Shown: positions 1-5,693 of the stretch, one piece after another
Layout: every line of letters starts with the position of its first letter
Position numbering within the stretch: position 1 is the stretch's first letter
Assembly (NCBI GenBank): GCA_001995005.1
Contig: MDJN01000165.1
Location: forward strand, 1-7,656
Reading direction: 5' to 3'
Length of the DNA stretch: 7,656 nucleotides
Source: Candidatus Parepulonipiscium sp. PG-Nun2H_MBin03
GTDB lineage: Bacteria; Bacillota; Clostridia; Lachnospirales; Cellulosilyticaceae
Notes under the pieces: generated by a model
What the model saw: only the letters and a program-made list of their open reading frames with translations
The model's database searches: none
Told to the model about the DNA's origin: nothing
Translations under genes and position numbers: made by a program

Positions 1-566
1 ATGCGGTATAAAATTGGGTCACGCATATTAATGTTACTAGACGCCATATCAATTTTTGCACGCAATACCTTTTTACCGTCTGCAAACTCACCATTTTTCA
101 TGCGGTTAAATTGGTCTAAATTTTCTTCTATACTTCTATCTCGATATGGGCTCGGCGTACCAATTGTATTTAGTGTTCCTCGATATTCTCTTATCTCTTC
201 TGGAGTTAACTCGCATACATAAGCTAACCCTTTTTTTATAAGTAATATAGCTTTTTCGTACATAATGTCAAAATAATCAGATGCAAATAGCAGATTATCC
301 CATTTAAAACCTAGCCACTCAACATCTTCCTTAATTGAGTCTACATACTCCGTATCTTCTTTAATTGGGTTGGTGTCATCAAACCTTAAATTAGTTTTTC
401 CTCCAAATTCATTTGCTAATCCAAAGTTTAAGCAAATGCTTTTAGCATGTCCTACATGTAAATATCCATTAGGTTCTGGTGGAAATCTGGTAATAATTTG
501 ACTAATATTTTGTTCTTTAATGTCATTGGTAATAATAGTTTTTATAAAATTAGATGTATTGTCCAT
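1..566 (-). CDS. glnS: Glutaminyl-tRNA synthetase, N-terminal part (runs off the window)
   Basis: This gene encodes a cytoplasmic class I aminoacyl-tRNA synthetase that attaches glutamine to tRNA-Gln using ATP. About 188 codons are visible. Residues 29-40 read PPEPNGYLHVGH, the GlnRS form of the HIGH adenylate-binding signature. Residues 61-67 are RFDDTNP, the GlnRS version of a motif that differs in discriminating GluRS enzymes. Downstream come the family blocks YVCELTPEEIREYRGTL and SPYRDRS, then KVLRAKIDMAS and NMRDPILYR near the window edge. The KMSKS loop and the anticodon-binding domain lie outside the window. The start at 566 is supported by AGAAAGGA at 580-573, six bases upstream. It is divergent from the small gene at 777. 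A TATAAT-like sequence lies at 621-616 on this strand, but no good -35 box accompanies it and no T-box leader is apparent. GlnRS is patchily distributed among Firmicutes, many of which use the GatCAB route instead. Confidence 0.96.
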   Translation of the reverse strand, partial: MDNTSNFIKTIITNDIKEQNISQIITRFPPEPNGYLHVGHAKSICLNFGLANEFGGKTNLRFDDTNPIKEDTEYVDSIKEDVEWLGFKWDNLLFASDYFDIMYEKAILLIKKGLAYVCELTPEEIREYRGTLNTIGTPSPYRDRSIEENLDQFNRMKNGEFADGKKVLRAKIDMASSNINMRDPILYR

Positions 567-684
567 AAAAAATCCTTTCTTACTAATTTAACTCATTTTA
601 ATACATTTTATATATATTATACAAGGGGTATTGTTCAGCCTCTAAATTAGATTAGTGTAGCTTGTATTACATATATTATAGTTA

Positions 685-696
685 TTTACATGTAAA
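685..696. repeat. Perfect 12-bp palindrome in the glnS/small-gene spacer
   Basis: The sequence TTTACATGTAAA is a perfect inverted repeat. It lies about 24 bp upstream of the likely -10 box of the 39-codon gene and about 120 bp upstream of the glnS start. The position and symmetry would suit a dimeric repressor or activator site. In DNA this AT-rich, however, a 12-bp palindrome can arise by chance, and no matching second copy was seen in the window. Operator function is inference only. Confidence 0.3.
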
Positions 697-697
697 T

Positions 698-726
698 GCA
701 TAATTTTTTTGGATTTGTTTATAATA
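698..726 (+). promoter_or_regulatory. Likely promoter of the 39-codon gene
   Basis: A TATAAT box sits at 720-725, about 50 bp before the start codon. The region 17 bp upstream is a poor match to the vegetative -35 hexamer. It does read GCATA (698-702), and with a 17-bp gap the -10 region reads TATAATA (720-726). That pairing resembles the forespore sigma-G pattern (GHATR, then CATWHTA) with one mismatch. A weak vegetative promoter is equally possible. Which sigma factor is used is inference from the sequence alone. Confidence 0.45.
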
Positions 727-776
727 CATAACGTACAATTATTTTATTATTTATTTTTTAAAGGAGTGTTTTGAAA

Positions 777-896
777 ATGGCAAAAAACAAAAACAATCAA
801 GCAAAAAAGAAGAGTAAGGTAAAAGTAGCGAACGAAAACATACTAGATATGGAAGTAGCAGAAGAAATTGCAATATCTAGTAAAAAGAAAAAATAG
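777..896 (+). CDS. 39-aa lysine-rich small protein, unknown function
   Basis: I do not recognise the family with certainty. The protein is 39 residues long with two basic ends and an acidic middle. It starts MAKNKNNQAKKKSKVK, has the acidic patch ENILDMEVAEEIAI in the middle, and ends SSKKKK. It has no cysteine, no signal peptide and no membrane segment. It looks like a real gene because a strong ribosome binding site (AAAGGAGTG, 760-768) lies 8 nt before the ATG, a TATAAT box lies upstream, and a strong hairpin terminator begins 5 nt after the TAG stop. It is therefore probably a monocistronic transcript of about 200 nt. Composition and size recall small Firmicute spore proteins, including the EFA-type acidic block of gamma-type SASPs, but the match is only general. 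A small nucleic-acid-binding or ribosome-associated protein is an alternative. Confidence 0.72.
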   Translation: MAKNKNNQAKKKSKVKVANENILDMEVAEEIAISSKKKK

Positions 897-900
897 CAAT

Positions 901-937
901 AAAAGGAGTGTTCCCTGACACTCCTTTTGTTTTGTTT
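901..937 (+). terminator. Strong intrinsic terminator, probably bidirectional
   Basis: An 11-bp perfect stem pairs 901-911 (AAAAGGAGTGT) with 918-928 (ACACTCCTTTT) around a 6-nt loop. The T-rich tract 929-939 follows, giving a classic rho-independent terminator for the small gene at 777-896. On the opposite strand the same hairpin lies directly after the glmS stop and is followed, about 7 nt later, by a T-rich run formed by the lysine codons of the small gene. It probably ends both converging transcripts. The left arm repeats the ribosome binding site of the small gene. Confidence 0.9.
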
Positions 938-2728
938 TTATTCAACAGTTACAGATTTAGCAAGATTTCTTGGTTTATCAATATCAAGTCCACGGCTTAG
1001 GGCAGCATAATAAGCTAGTAATTGTGTAGGTACTATAGTCACAATCGGCGACAATATAGGAGATACATCATCAATTACAATCTGGTCAGTTGCAGAGCTT
1101 AAAGATTTTAGAGAAATTATAATTGTTGACGCTCCTCGTGATTTAACCTCTTTAATATTTGAGCGAGTATTCAGGTTAATGTTTTCTTGAGAGATAATGG
1201 CAATTACTGGAGTCCCTTCTTCTATAAGGGCAATTGTACCATGCTTTAATTCGCCGGCTGCAAATCCCTCAGTTTGTATATACGAAATTTCTTTAAGCTT
1301 TAGAGCAGCTTCAACAGCTACAAAATAATCAATATGTCTACCTATATAAAAACAGCTACGTTTAGTTAAATACTGGTCTGCAAGCTCTTTAAATATTGTT
1401 TTATTATCAGTTATCCCTTCTATAACATTTGCTATAAGAGATAAATCTTTTTTGATGACTGTTGCGTCAATTTCTGCTTCTTTTGTAGCAAGAATTGCCA
1501 TAACAGCTATTTGAGAAGTATATGCTTTAGTTGAAGCAACAGCTATTTCCACCCCTGCATGAATTAACAATGTATAATCCGCTTCTCTGGATAATGTGGA
1601 ACCTTTGGCATTTGTAATTGTAAGAGACTTAAAGCCTAGCTCTTTAATTTTCACCAAAACAGCTCTACTATCTGCCGTTTCTCCAGATTGCGATAAAAAT
1701 ATAAATAACGGATTATCATTAATCAGAGGTGTATTATATATAAACTCTGATGATATATGAACTTCTGTAGGAATGTTGGCAATTTGCTCAAAAAACTGTT
1801 TTCCAACCAAACCTGCGTGCATACTCGTTCCTGCTGCTATAATATAAATTCTATCAGTATTACGCAAAGTATCTGTAATATCTGCATCTATATTATAATC
1901 AGTATCTGTAAAATATTCTGAAATTAATCTACGTAATGCAAACGGTTGCTCATCAATCTCTTTTAACATATAATGTGGATAAACACCTTTTTCAGTATCT
2001 GCTGCATCTAGTGTTTCTACATAATAATTACGCTCAATTTGATTACCTAAAATAGAATAAATGCTCACTTTATCTGCAGCCAATACAATAAATTCTTGGT
2101 CATAAATTTCTATAAATTTATTAGTGTATTTTATAATAGACATAGCATCTGAGCCTATCATATTAAAGTTATTTCCTAAACCGATAAGTAGCGGAGATTT
2201 ATTTTTAGCAGCATAAAATTTATCTGGTGTTTCTGAATCTATTATTCCAATTGCATAAGAACCTTTAATCAATCCCATCACTTGTCGGATAGCAATTGTA
2301 GGCTCAGTTCCTTCCATAACAAATTTTTCAATAAGAGCCACTATAACCTCCGTATCAGTCTCCGATACAAATGGGTAGTTGCTCAAATATTTTTCTCTAA
2401 GCTCAATTTCATTTTCTATAACACCATTATGAACTACTGTAAACCGAGTGCTTAGGCTCTGATGCGGATGCGAGTTGCGTTTACTAGGCTTACCATGCGT
2501 TGCCCACCTAGTATGGCCTATACCCAAATTTGCAGTAATCGAGTCATCTACTAAAGTTTTAAGATGCTCAACACGTCCCGCATCTTTAAAAATATGAATA
2601 CCTTCATTATAAATGCAAATCCCAGCTGAGTCATATCCCCTATATTCTAACTTACTAAGACCAGATAAAAGTACGTCTTTTACGTCTAATTCATTTTTAA
2701 ATCCTATATATCCTACTATTCCACACAT
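938..2728 (-). CDS. glmS: Glutamine--fructose-6-phosphate aminotransferase (isomerizing)
   Basis: This cytoplasmic enzyme makes glucosamine-6-phosphate from fructose-6-phosphate and glutamine, the first committed step to UDP-GlcNAc for peptidoglycan. The 596-aa length is typical. The start is fixed by MCGIVGYIG, because the cysteine after the initiator Met must be N-terminal to act as the glutaminase nucleophile. GGAGGGAG at 2744-2737 is well spaced for it. The glutaminase domain (about 2-220) shows GHTRWATHG (71-79) and HNGVIEN (100-106). The first SIS sugar-isomerase domain (about 285-415) shows AAGTSMHAG and SQSGETADS. The second (about 450-585) shows TEGFAAGELKHG. The C-terminus DKPRNLAKSVTVE is the invariant GlmS tail. 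An in-frame ATG at 2806 would add 26 hydrophobic residues but lacks a ribosome binding site and would bury the catalytic Cys. Transcription is from the promoter at 2822-2849 and ends at the shared terminator 901-937. Confidence 0.98.
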   Translation of the reverse strand: MCGIVGYIGFKNELDVKDVLLSGLSKLEYRGYDSAGICIYNEGIHIFKDAGRVEHLKTLVDDSITANLGIGHTRWATHGKPSKRNSHPHQSLSTRFTVVHNGVIENEIELREKYLSNYPFVSETDTEVIVALIEKFVMEGTEPTIAIRQVMGLIKGSYAIGIIDSETPDKFYAAKNKSPLLIGLGNNFNMIGSDAMSIIKYTNKFIEIYDQEFIVLAADKVSIYSILGNQIERNYYVETLDAADTEKGVYPHYMLKEIDEQPFALRRLISEYFTDTDYNIDADITDTLRNTDRIYIIAAGTSMHAGLVGKQFFEQIANIPTEVHISSEFIYNTPLINDNPLFIFLSQSGETADSRAVLVKIKELGFKSLTITNAKGSTLSREADYTLLIHAGVEIAVASTKAYTSQIAVMAILATKEAEIDATVIKKDLSLIANVIEGITDNKTIFKELADQYLTKRSCFYIGRHIDYFVAVEAALKLKEISYIQTEGFAAGELKHGTIALIEEGTPVIAIISQENINLNTRSNIKEVKSRGASTIIISLKSLSSATDQIVIDDVSPILSPIVTIVPTQLLAYYAALSRGLDIDKPRNLAKSVTVE

Positions 2729-2791
2729 TCGTTTATCTCCCTCCAATATTAGAATAACCAAAATAGCTAAAATTAAAGATATTATGCTAAA

Positions 2792-2813
2792 ATTATGTAC
2801 AAGCATACATAAT
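2792..2813 (-). other. Small hairpin in the glmS leader
   Basis: On the minus strand, ATTATGTA (2813-2806) and TACATAAT (2799-2792) form an 8-bp perfect stem with a 6-nt loop, at the predicted 5' end of the glmS mRNA. A competing 6-bp pairing is also possible between TATGCT (2807-2802) and AGCATA (2788-2783). The two stems cannot coexist. The stem is all A-T apart from one pair, so stability is low. A transcript-end stabiliser or an operator at the start site are both possible; neither is demonstrated. Confidence 0.35.
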
Positions 2814-2821
2814 ATTCTCTT

Positions 2822-2849
2822 ATTATAACATATGATGGAAAAAAGACAA
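2822..2849 (-). promoter_or_regulatory. glmS vegetative promoter
   Basis: On the minus strand, TTGTCT (2849-2844) and TATAAT (2827-2822) are separated by 16 bp. A TGT directly before the -10 box makes it an extended -10. This is a strong sigma-A-type match on the strand and at the distance expected for glmS. Transcription should start near 2815, giving a leader of about 87 nt. That leader has no GC-rich catalytic core resembling the glmS ribozyme. Confidence 0.75.
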
Positions 2850-2951
2850 TATTACAATACTTTTAATTTACTAAACAACTTGCATAAGTTCTTAGAGTAG
2901 TATAAAATGAATATTATACAAATTTTGTCGTTAAATATACGAGCCAATCAT

Positions 2952-2967
2952 AAAGTTATTTTTATAA
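2952..2967. repeat. 16-nt direct repeat, copy 1
   Basis: AAAGTTATTTTTATAA is identical to the copy at 3152-3167, exactly 200 bp away. This copy continues as ATAACTT, so AAGTTAT (2953-2959) and ATAACTT (2964-2970) also form a perfect 7-bp inverted repeat with a 4-nt spacer. The two copies bracket the GC-rich structured block. Both AGTTAT cores recur in shorter form at 2988-2993 and 3001-3006. Confidence 0.6.
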
Positions 2968-3015
2968 CTTACAGTTTGTTGACAAATAGTTATTTATTAG
3001 AGTTATCCTTATAAT

Positions 3016-3066
3016 CTGGGTGGAGGGGGGTGAAACCCCTCCAAGGGACTTCGTCCCTTGACCCTG
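3016..3066. repeat. GC-rich double-hairpin block, possible interspersed element or structured RNA
   Basis: Hairpin 1 pairs GGAGGGG (3022-3028) with CCCCTCC (3036-3042). Hairpin 2 pairs AAGGGAC (3043-3049) with GTCCCTT (3053-3059) across a TTC loop and abuts hairpin 1 directly. GGGT (3018-3021) can pair with ACCC (3061-3064) to enclose both, giving a compact three-way junction. No T-tract follows on either strand, so it is not an intrinsic terminator. Its GC content is far above its surroundings, as seen for small interspersed repeats in clostridial-type genomes. A structured 5' leader of fapA is the alternative. Confidence 0.6.
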
Positions 3067-3151
3067 CTACAAAAACTATGCTTTTTATAGAAGAAAATCT
3101 TAATAATTATAGTTCATATTTATCTAGCTAGATTTAATCGTCTACAGTCTG

Positions 3152-3167
3152 AAAGTTATTTTTATAA
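3152..3167. repeat. 16-nt direct repeat, copy 2
   Basis: This is the second identical copy of the 16-mer at 2952-2967. It lies 31 bp before the fapA start codon. ACAGTCTG (3144-3151) directly precedes this copy, and a near match, ACAGTTTG (2971-2978), follows copy 1 a few bases downstream. The inverted-repeat partner is imperfect here. The repeat overlaps the possible fapA promoter, so a protein-binding site is conceivable, as is a relic of an insertion. Confidence 0.6.
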
Positions 3168-3198
3168 ATTATATTAAATACAAGTAGGAGGTATCAGT

Positions 3199-4698
3199 AT
3201 GAAACATGACATTATAGTAGATATTAGTTTTGATAAGATGATGGCAACATTAAGATTTGAGCCAATCATTGAAGAAAATCCTAAAGAAGAATTAACAGAA
3301 AATACAGTAGATACAGAAAATCCTAAAGAAGAATTAACAGAAAATGACATAGCAGAAAATTCTGAAACCTTAGAAGAGGATGATTCGGCAGATGATGCTA
3401 ACAATCAAGAAGAAGAGATTACTCTCGATTTTGTACTAGAAAAATTAGACGAAAAAGGTGTAGTTTTCGGGATAGATAACCATGCCATAGAAAATGCGTT
3501 ATTTGAGAAAAAACTTAATAAAAGATATTTAGTGGCAAAGGGAACTAAACCTGAAAAAGGCAACAACGCATATATTCAATACCATGCTGATAATACAGAT
3601 ACTAAACTTCCTAAAATACATGAGTGTGGCAGAGTCGATTTTAAAGAGCTGGATTTTGTTAAAAGCATACGACCTAATGACATTATAGCAGTAAAAATTG
3701 AAGCTACCATAGGAGCAAGCGGTTTTAACGTTTTAGGAGAAGAAAAAGAAGGCAAAGCCGGTACCGATATTAGAATTAAAACAGGTAAAAATGTACGTGT
3801 TTTAGAAGATGGTCTAACCGTAGTAGCAGTAACGCCTGGCCAATTTAAATTAAATAATGATGTAATATCCATAGAGCCTGTTCTTACAATTAAAACTGAT
3901 ATTGGCGTAGAAACAGGTAATATCAGATTTTTGGGTAATATCATAATAATGGGCAGTGTGCGAGATGGTTATAAGGTAACATCTAAAGGAGATATCCAGA
4001 TAAACGGAATAGTAGAAGGCGGGATAATAGAAGCGGATGGGAATATTATAGTTGCTGGCGGGGTATATGGTGCTGATAAAGGCTCGCTTACTAGCCAAAA
4101 AAATATTATTGCTAAATTTATCGAACATAGCAGAGTATCAACAGAAGAAGATGTTATAGCAGAAGCGATTGTTGATAGTGAGATAAATTGCAAAGGCAAA
4201 ATTATACTAGAACAGGGTAAGGGCAAAATTATAGGAGGCGTTGCGGTTGCACAAAGTGGACTAATAGCTAAAGAAGTTGGTTCTCCCATGGGGCATAAAA
4301 CAGAAATAAGAATTGGCGTTGAGCCGTCTATGATTGAGGTTTATTACCAATATAGGCGTACGTATAGAGAACATTTATTAAACCTAGATAAAGCTGTTAA
4401 AAATATTACTTATTTAGAAAAAGCAACTCAAGAACTTTCAGAGAAAAAGAAAGCATTATTAGCTCAAGCTAGAATATTGTGCGTTAACTTAACAAATGAG
4501 ATAAATTCTTTAAAAGAAAGAATAAAATCTCTTGAAGTATATATCCAACAGGGCAGAAAAGGTACTTTAATCGCCAATGATGTACTTTTTGAAGGCGTTG
4601 AGATAAGTATAGGAAACAAAACAAGATTAATTAAAGAGACAACTATATCTTCAAAATGTTTTATACATGAAGACGAAATTATTATAGGTGTGGTATAA
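3199..4698 (+). CDS. fapA: FapA / DUF342 family protein with an acidic repeat insertion
   Basis: This 499-aa cytoplasmic protein belongs to the DUF342 family, named flagellar assembly protein A. Its biochemical role is unclear, and many members lie outside flagellar loci, as here. Residues 1-22 (IIVDISFDKMMATLRF) match the first strand of the N-terminal domain. That domain resumes at about 74 with LDFVLEKL and GVVFGID (87-93), then the AKGTKPEKG block (113-121). Residues 24-73 are an acidic low-complexity insertion with two exact ENPKEELTEN copies. Residues about 240-350 are glycine-patterned strands (GNIIIMGSV, KGDIQINGIVEGG, IIVAGGVYG) typical of the C-terminal right-handed beta-helix. Residues about 380-451 look like an antiparallel coiled coil, followed by a short beta tail. 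AGGAGG at 3186-3191 sets the start. It is probably the first gene of a unit with the asparaginase 16 nt downstream. Confidence 0.9.
   Translation: MKHDIIVDISFDKMMATLRFEPIIEENPKEELTENTVDTENPKEELTENDIAENSETLEEDDSADDANNQEEEITLDFVLEKLDEKGVVFGIDNHAIENALFEKKLNKRYLVAKGTKPEKGNNAYIQYHADNTDTKLPKIHECGRVDFKELDFVKSIRPNDIIAVKIEATIGASGFNVLGEEKEGKAGTDIRIKTGKNVRVLEDGLTVVAVTPGQFKLNNDVISIEPVLTIKTDIGVETGNIRFLGNIIIMGSVRDGYKVTSKGDIQINGIVEGGIIEADGNIIVAGGVYGADKGSLTSQKNIIAKFIEHSRVSTEEDVIAEAIVDSEINCKGKIILEQGKGKIIGGVAVAQSGLIAKEVGSPMGHKTEIRIGVEPSMIEVYYQYRRTYREHLLNLDKAVKNITYLEKATQELSEKKKALLAQARILCVNLTNEINSLKERIKSLEVYIQQGRKGTLIANDVLFEGVEISIGNKTRLIKETTISSKCFIHEDEIIIGVV
3274..3345 (+). repeat. In-frame tandem duplication within fapA
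   Basis: A 30-nt segment (3274-3303) is repeated without a single change at 3316-3345, a period of 42 nt (14 codons). Each copy encodes ENPKEELTEN, with TVDT between them. Identity at silent positions points to a recent duplication rather than two independently selected peptides. The copies make up the core of the acidic linker that interrupts the FapA N-terminal domain. Confidence 0.9.
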
Positions 4699-4714
4699 AA
4701 CGGAGGAACGAAAA

Positions 4715-5683
4715 ATGAAACCCAAAGTATGCATTATATTTACAGGAGGAACTATCTCCATGACAGTTGATAAAGAGATAGGGGCAGCTATTCCTACTCT
4801 ATCGGGAGAACAAATTCTATCAATGGTATCTAATATCAACAAAATAGCAGATATAGAAGTAATAAATTTTTCTGAACTTCCAGGCCCTCATATAACTTTT
4901 GACAAATTATTTGAATTACGTCAAGTTATATTAGATAAATTAAATGATACAGAAATTACTGGTGTTATATTGACTCATGGAACTGATACACTAGAAGAAA
5001 GTGCATATTTTCTTGATTTAACCTTAAATCATTCTAAGCCTCTAGTAGTTACTGGAGCTATGCGAAATAGTCAAGAATTAGGCTATGATGGCTCTAGTAA
5101 TCTGGCGGCTGCAGTATGTACAGTAATATCAGAAAATGCATTAAATAAAGGGGTTTTGGTTGTACTAAATAATGTAGTGAACTTAGCATCTGAAGTTACA
5201 AAAACTAATACGCTATCATTAGATACTTTTAAATCGCCTTATGGAAAAATTGGAATAATTGATAACAATGATTTAATCTTGTATAGAAATATAGCTAAAA
5301 GGCAATATATTAATACAGATAAGATACAAAAAAATGTAGATCTTATAAAAGTTGCAATGGATATGGACGATGCTCTTATAAAATTTTCAGTAGATAACGG
5401 AGCTAAAGGTCTTATAATAGAAGGAATGGGTAGAGGAAATTTGCCTCCTAAAGTTTTAAGAGGAGTAAAATACGCACTCAAAAAAGATGTACTAGTTGTA
5501 GTTGTCTCAAGATGTCATGCCGGTAGAGTATTTTGCTCATACGGATATGAAGGTGGCGGAAAAGAATTGATGGATTTAGGCGTTATAATGGGCGGTGAAA
5601 TGAGTGGTCCAAAAGCACGGATTAAATTGATGTTAGCCTTAGGTGCCCAACTTTCAAAAGAAGCAATAAACAAATTATTTTAA
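4715..5683 (+). CDS. ansA: L-asparaginase, cytoplasmic
   Basis: The enzyme hydrolyses asparagine to aspartate and ammonia. The 322-aa length is typical, and no signal peptide is present, so it should be cytoplasmic. All main active-site positions are visible. The first threonine is T13 in FTGGTIS, the second threonine and aspartate are T90 and D91 in LTHGTDTLEES, and the lysine is K163 in VTKTN. TGAMR (113-117) and DTFKSPYG are further family blocks. The substrate-loop motif reads LPGPHIT (55-61), with glycine where I expect serine in many relatives. The start at 4715 follows GGAGG (4702-4706) by 8 nt. An earlier in-frame ATG at 4688 overlaps fapA and lacks a ribosome binding site. The gene lies 16 nt after fapA and 10 nt before cca, so co-transcription is likely. 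Glutaminase side activity cannot be judged. Confidence 0.94.
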   Translation: MKPKVCIIFTGGTISMTVDKEIGAAIPTLSGEQILSMVSNINKIADIEVINFSELPGPHITFDKLFELRQVILDKLNDTEITGVILTHGTDTLEESAYFLDLTLNHSKPLVVTGAMRNSQELGYDGSSNLAAAVCTVISENALNKGVLVVLNNVVNLASEVTKTNTLSLDTFKSPYGKIGIIDNNDLILYRNIAKRQYINTDKIQKNVDLIKVAMDMDDALIKFSVDNGAKGLIIEGMGRGNLPPKVLRGVKYALKKDVLVVVVSRCHAGRVFCSYGYEGGGKELMDLGVIMGGEMSGPKARIKLMLALGAQLSKEAINKLF

Positions 5684-5693
5684 TGAGGAAACA

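Larger units (their letters stand above)
2850..3198. other. Non-coding interval between glmS promoter and fapA
   Basis: These 349 bases contain no credible gene. The only ATG-started frame I considered is 17 codons (3078-3131) with no ribosome binding site. The DNA is very AT-rich except for the GC-rich structured block at 3016-3066. It also holds a 16-nt direct repeat at 2952-2967 and 3152-3167, a TTGACA at 2979-2984, a TATAAT at 3010-3015, and the palindrome ATCTAGCTAGAT at 3122-3133. The fapA promoter must lie here, but I cannot place it with certainty. One option is TCTACA (3141-3146), a 16-bp gap, then TATAAA (3163-3168). Another is the TATAAT at 3010, which would put the start site at the foot of the structured block. 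Confidence 0.6.

Noticed and set aside
567..680. A T-box leader for glnS.
   Set aside because: The leader is short and AT-rich, with no recognisable T-box bulge sequence, specifier stem or terminator.
2729..2806. An in-frame upstream ATG (2806) that would add 26 hydrophobic residues (a signal-anchor look-alike) to GlmS.
   Set aside because: It lacks a ribosome binding site, lies about 9 nt from the predicted transcript start, and would bury the cysteine that must be N-terminal for activity. MCGIVGYIG at 2728 has GGAGGGAG in place.
2613..2828. Antisense open frames over glmS, fapA and asparaginase.
   Set aside because: They mirror the codon pattern of well-supported genes, lack ribosome binding sites and match no family.
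3016..3066. Reading the GC-rich double hairpin as a glmS or fapA intrinsic terminator.
   Set aside because: There is no T-tract on either strand, and it lies upstream of both genes, which diverge from this interval.
3078..3131. A 17-residue frame in the fapA leader, considered as a leader peptide.
   Set aside because: It has no ribosome binding site and no run of regulatory codons or adjacent terminator/antiterminator.
4688..4714. A longer asparaginase start at 4688 overlapping the end of fapA.
   Set aside because: It has no ribosome binding site, while GGAGG at 4702-4706 is correctly placed for the ATG at 4715, and the family begins close to the TGGT motif.
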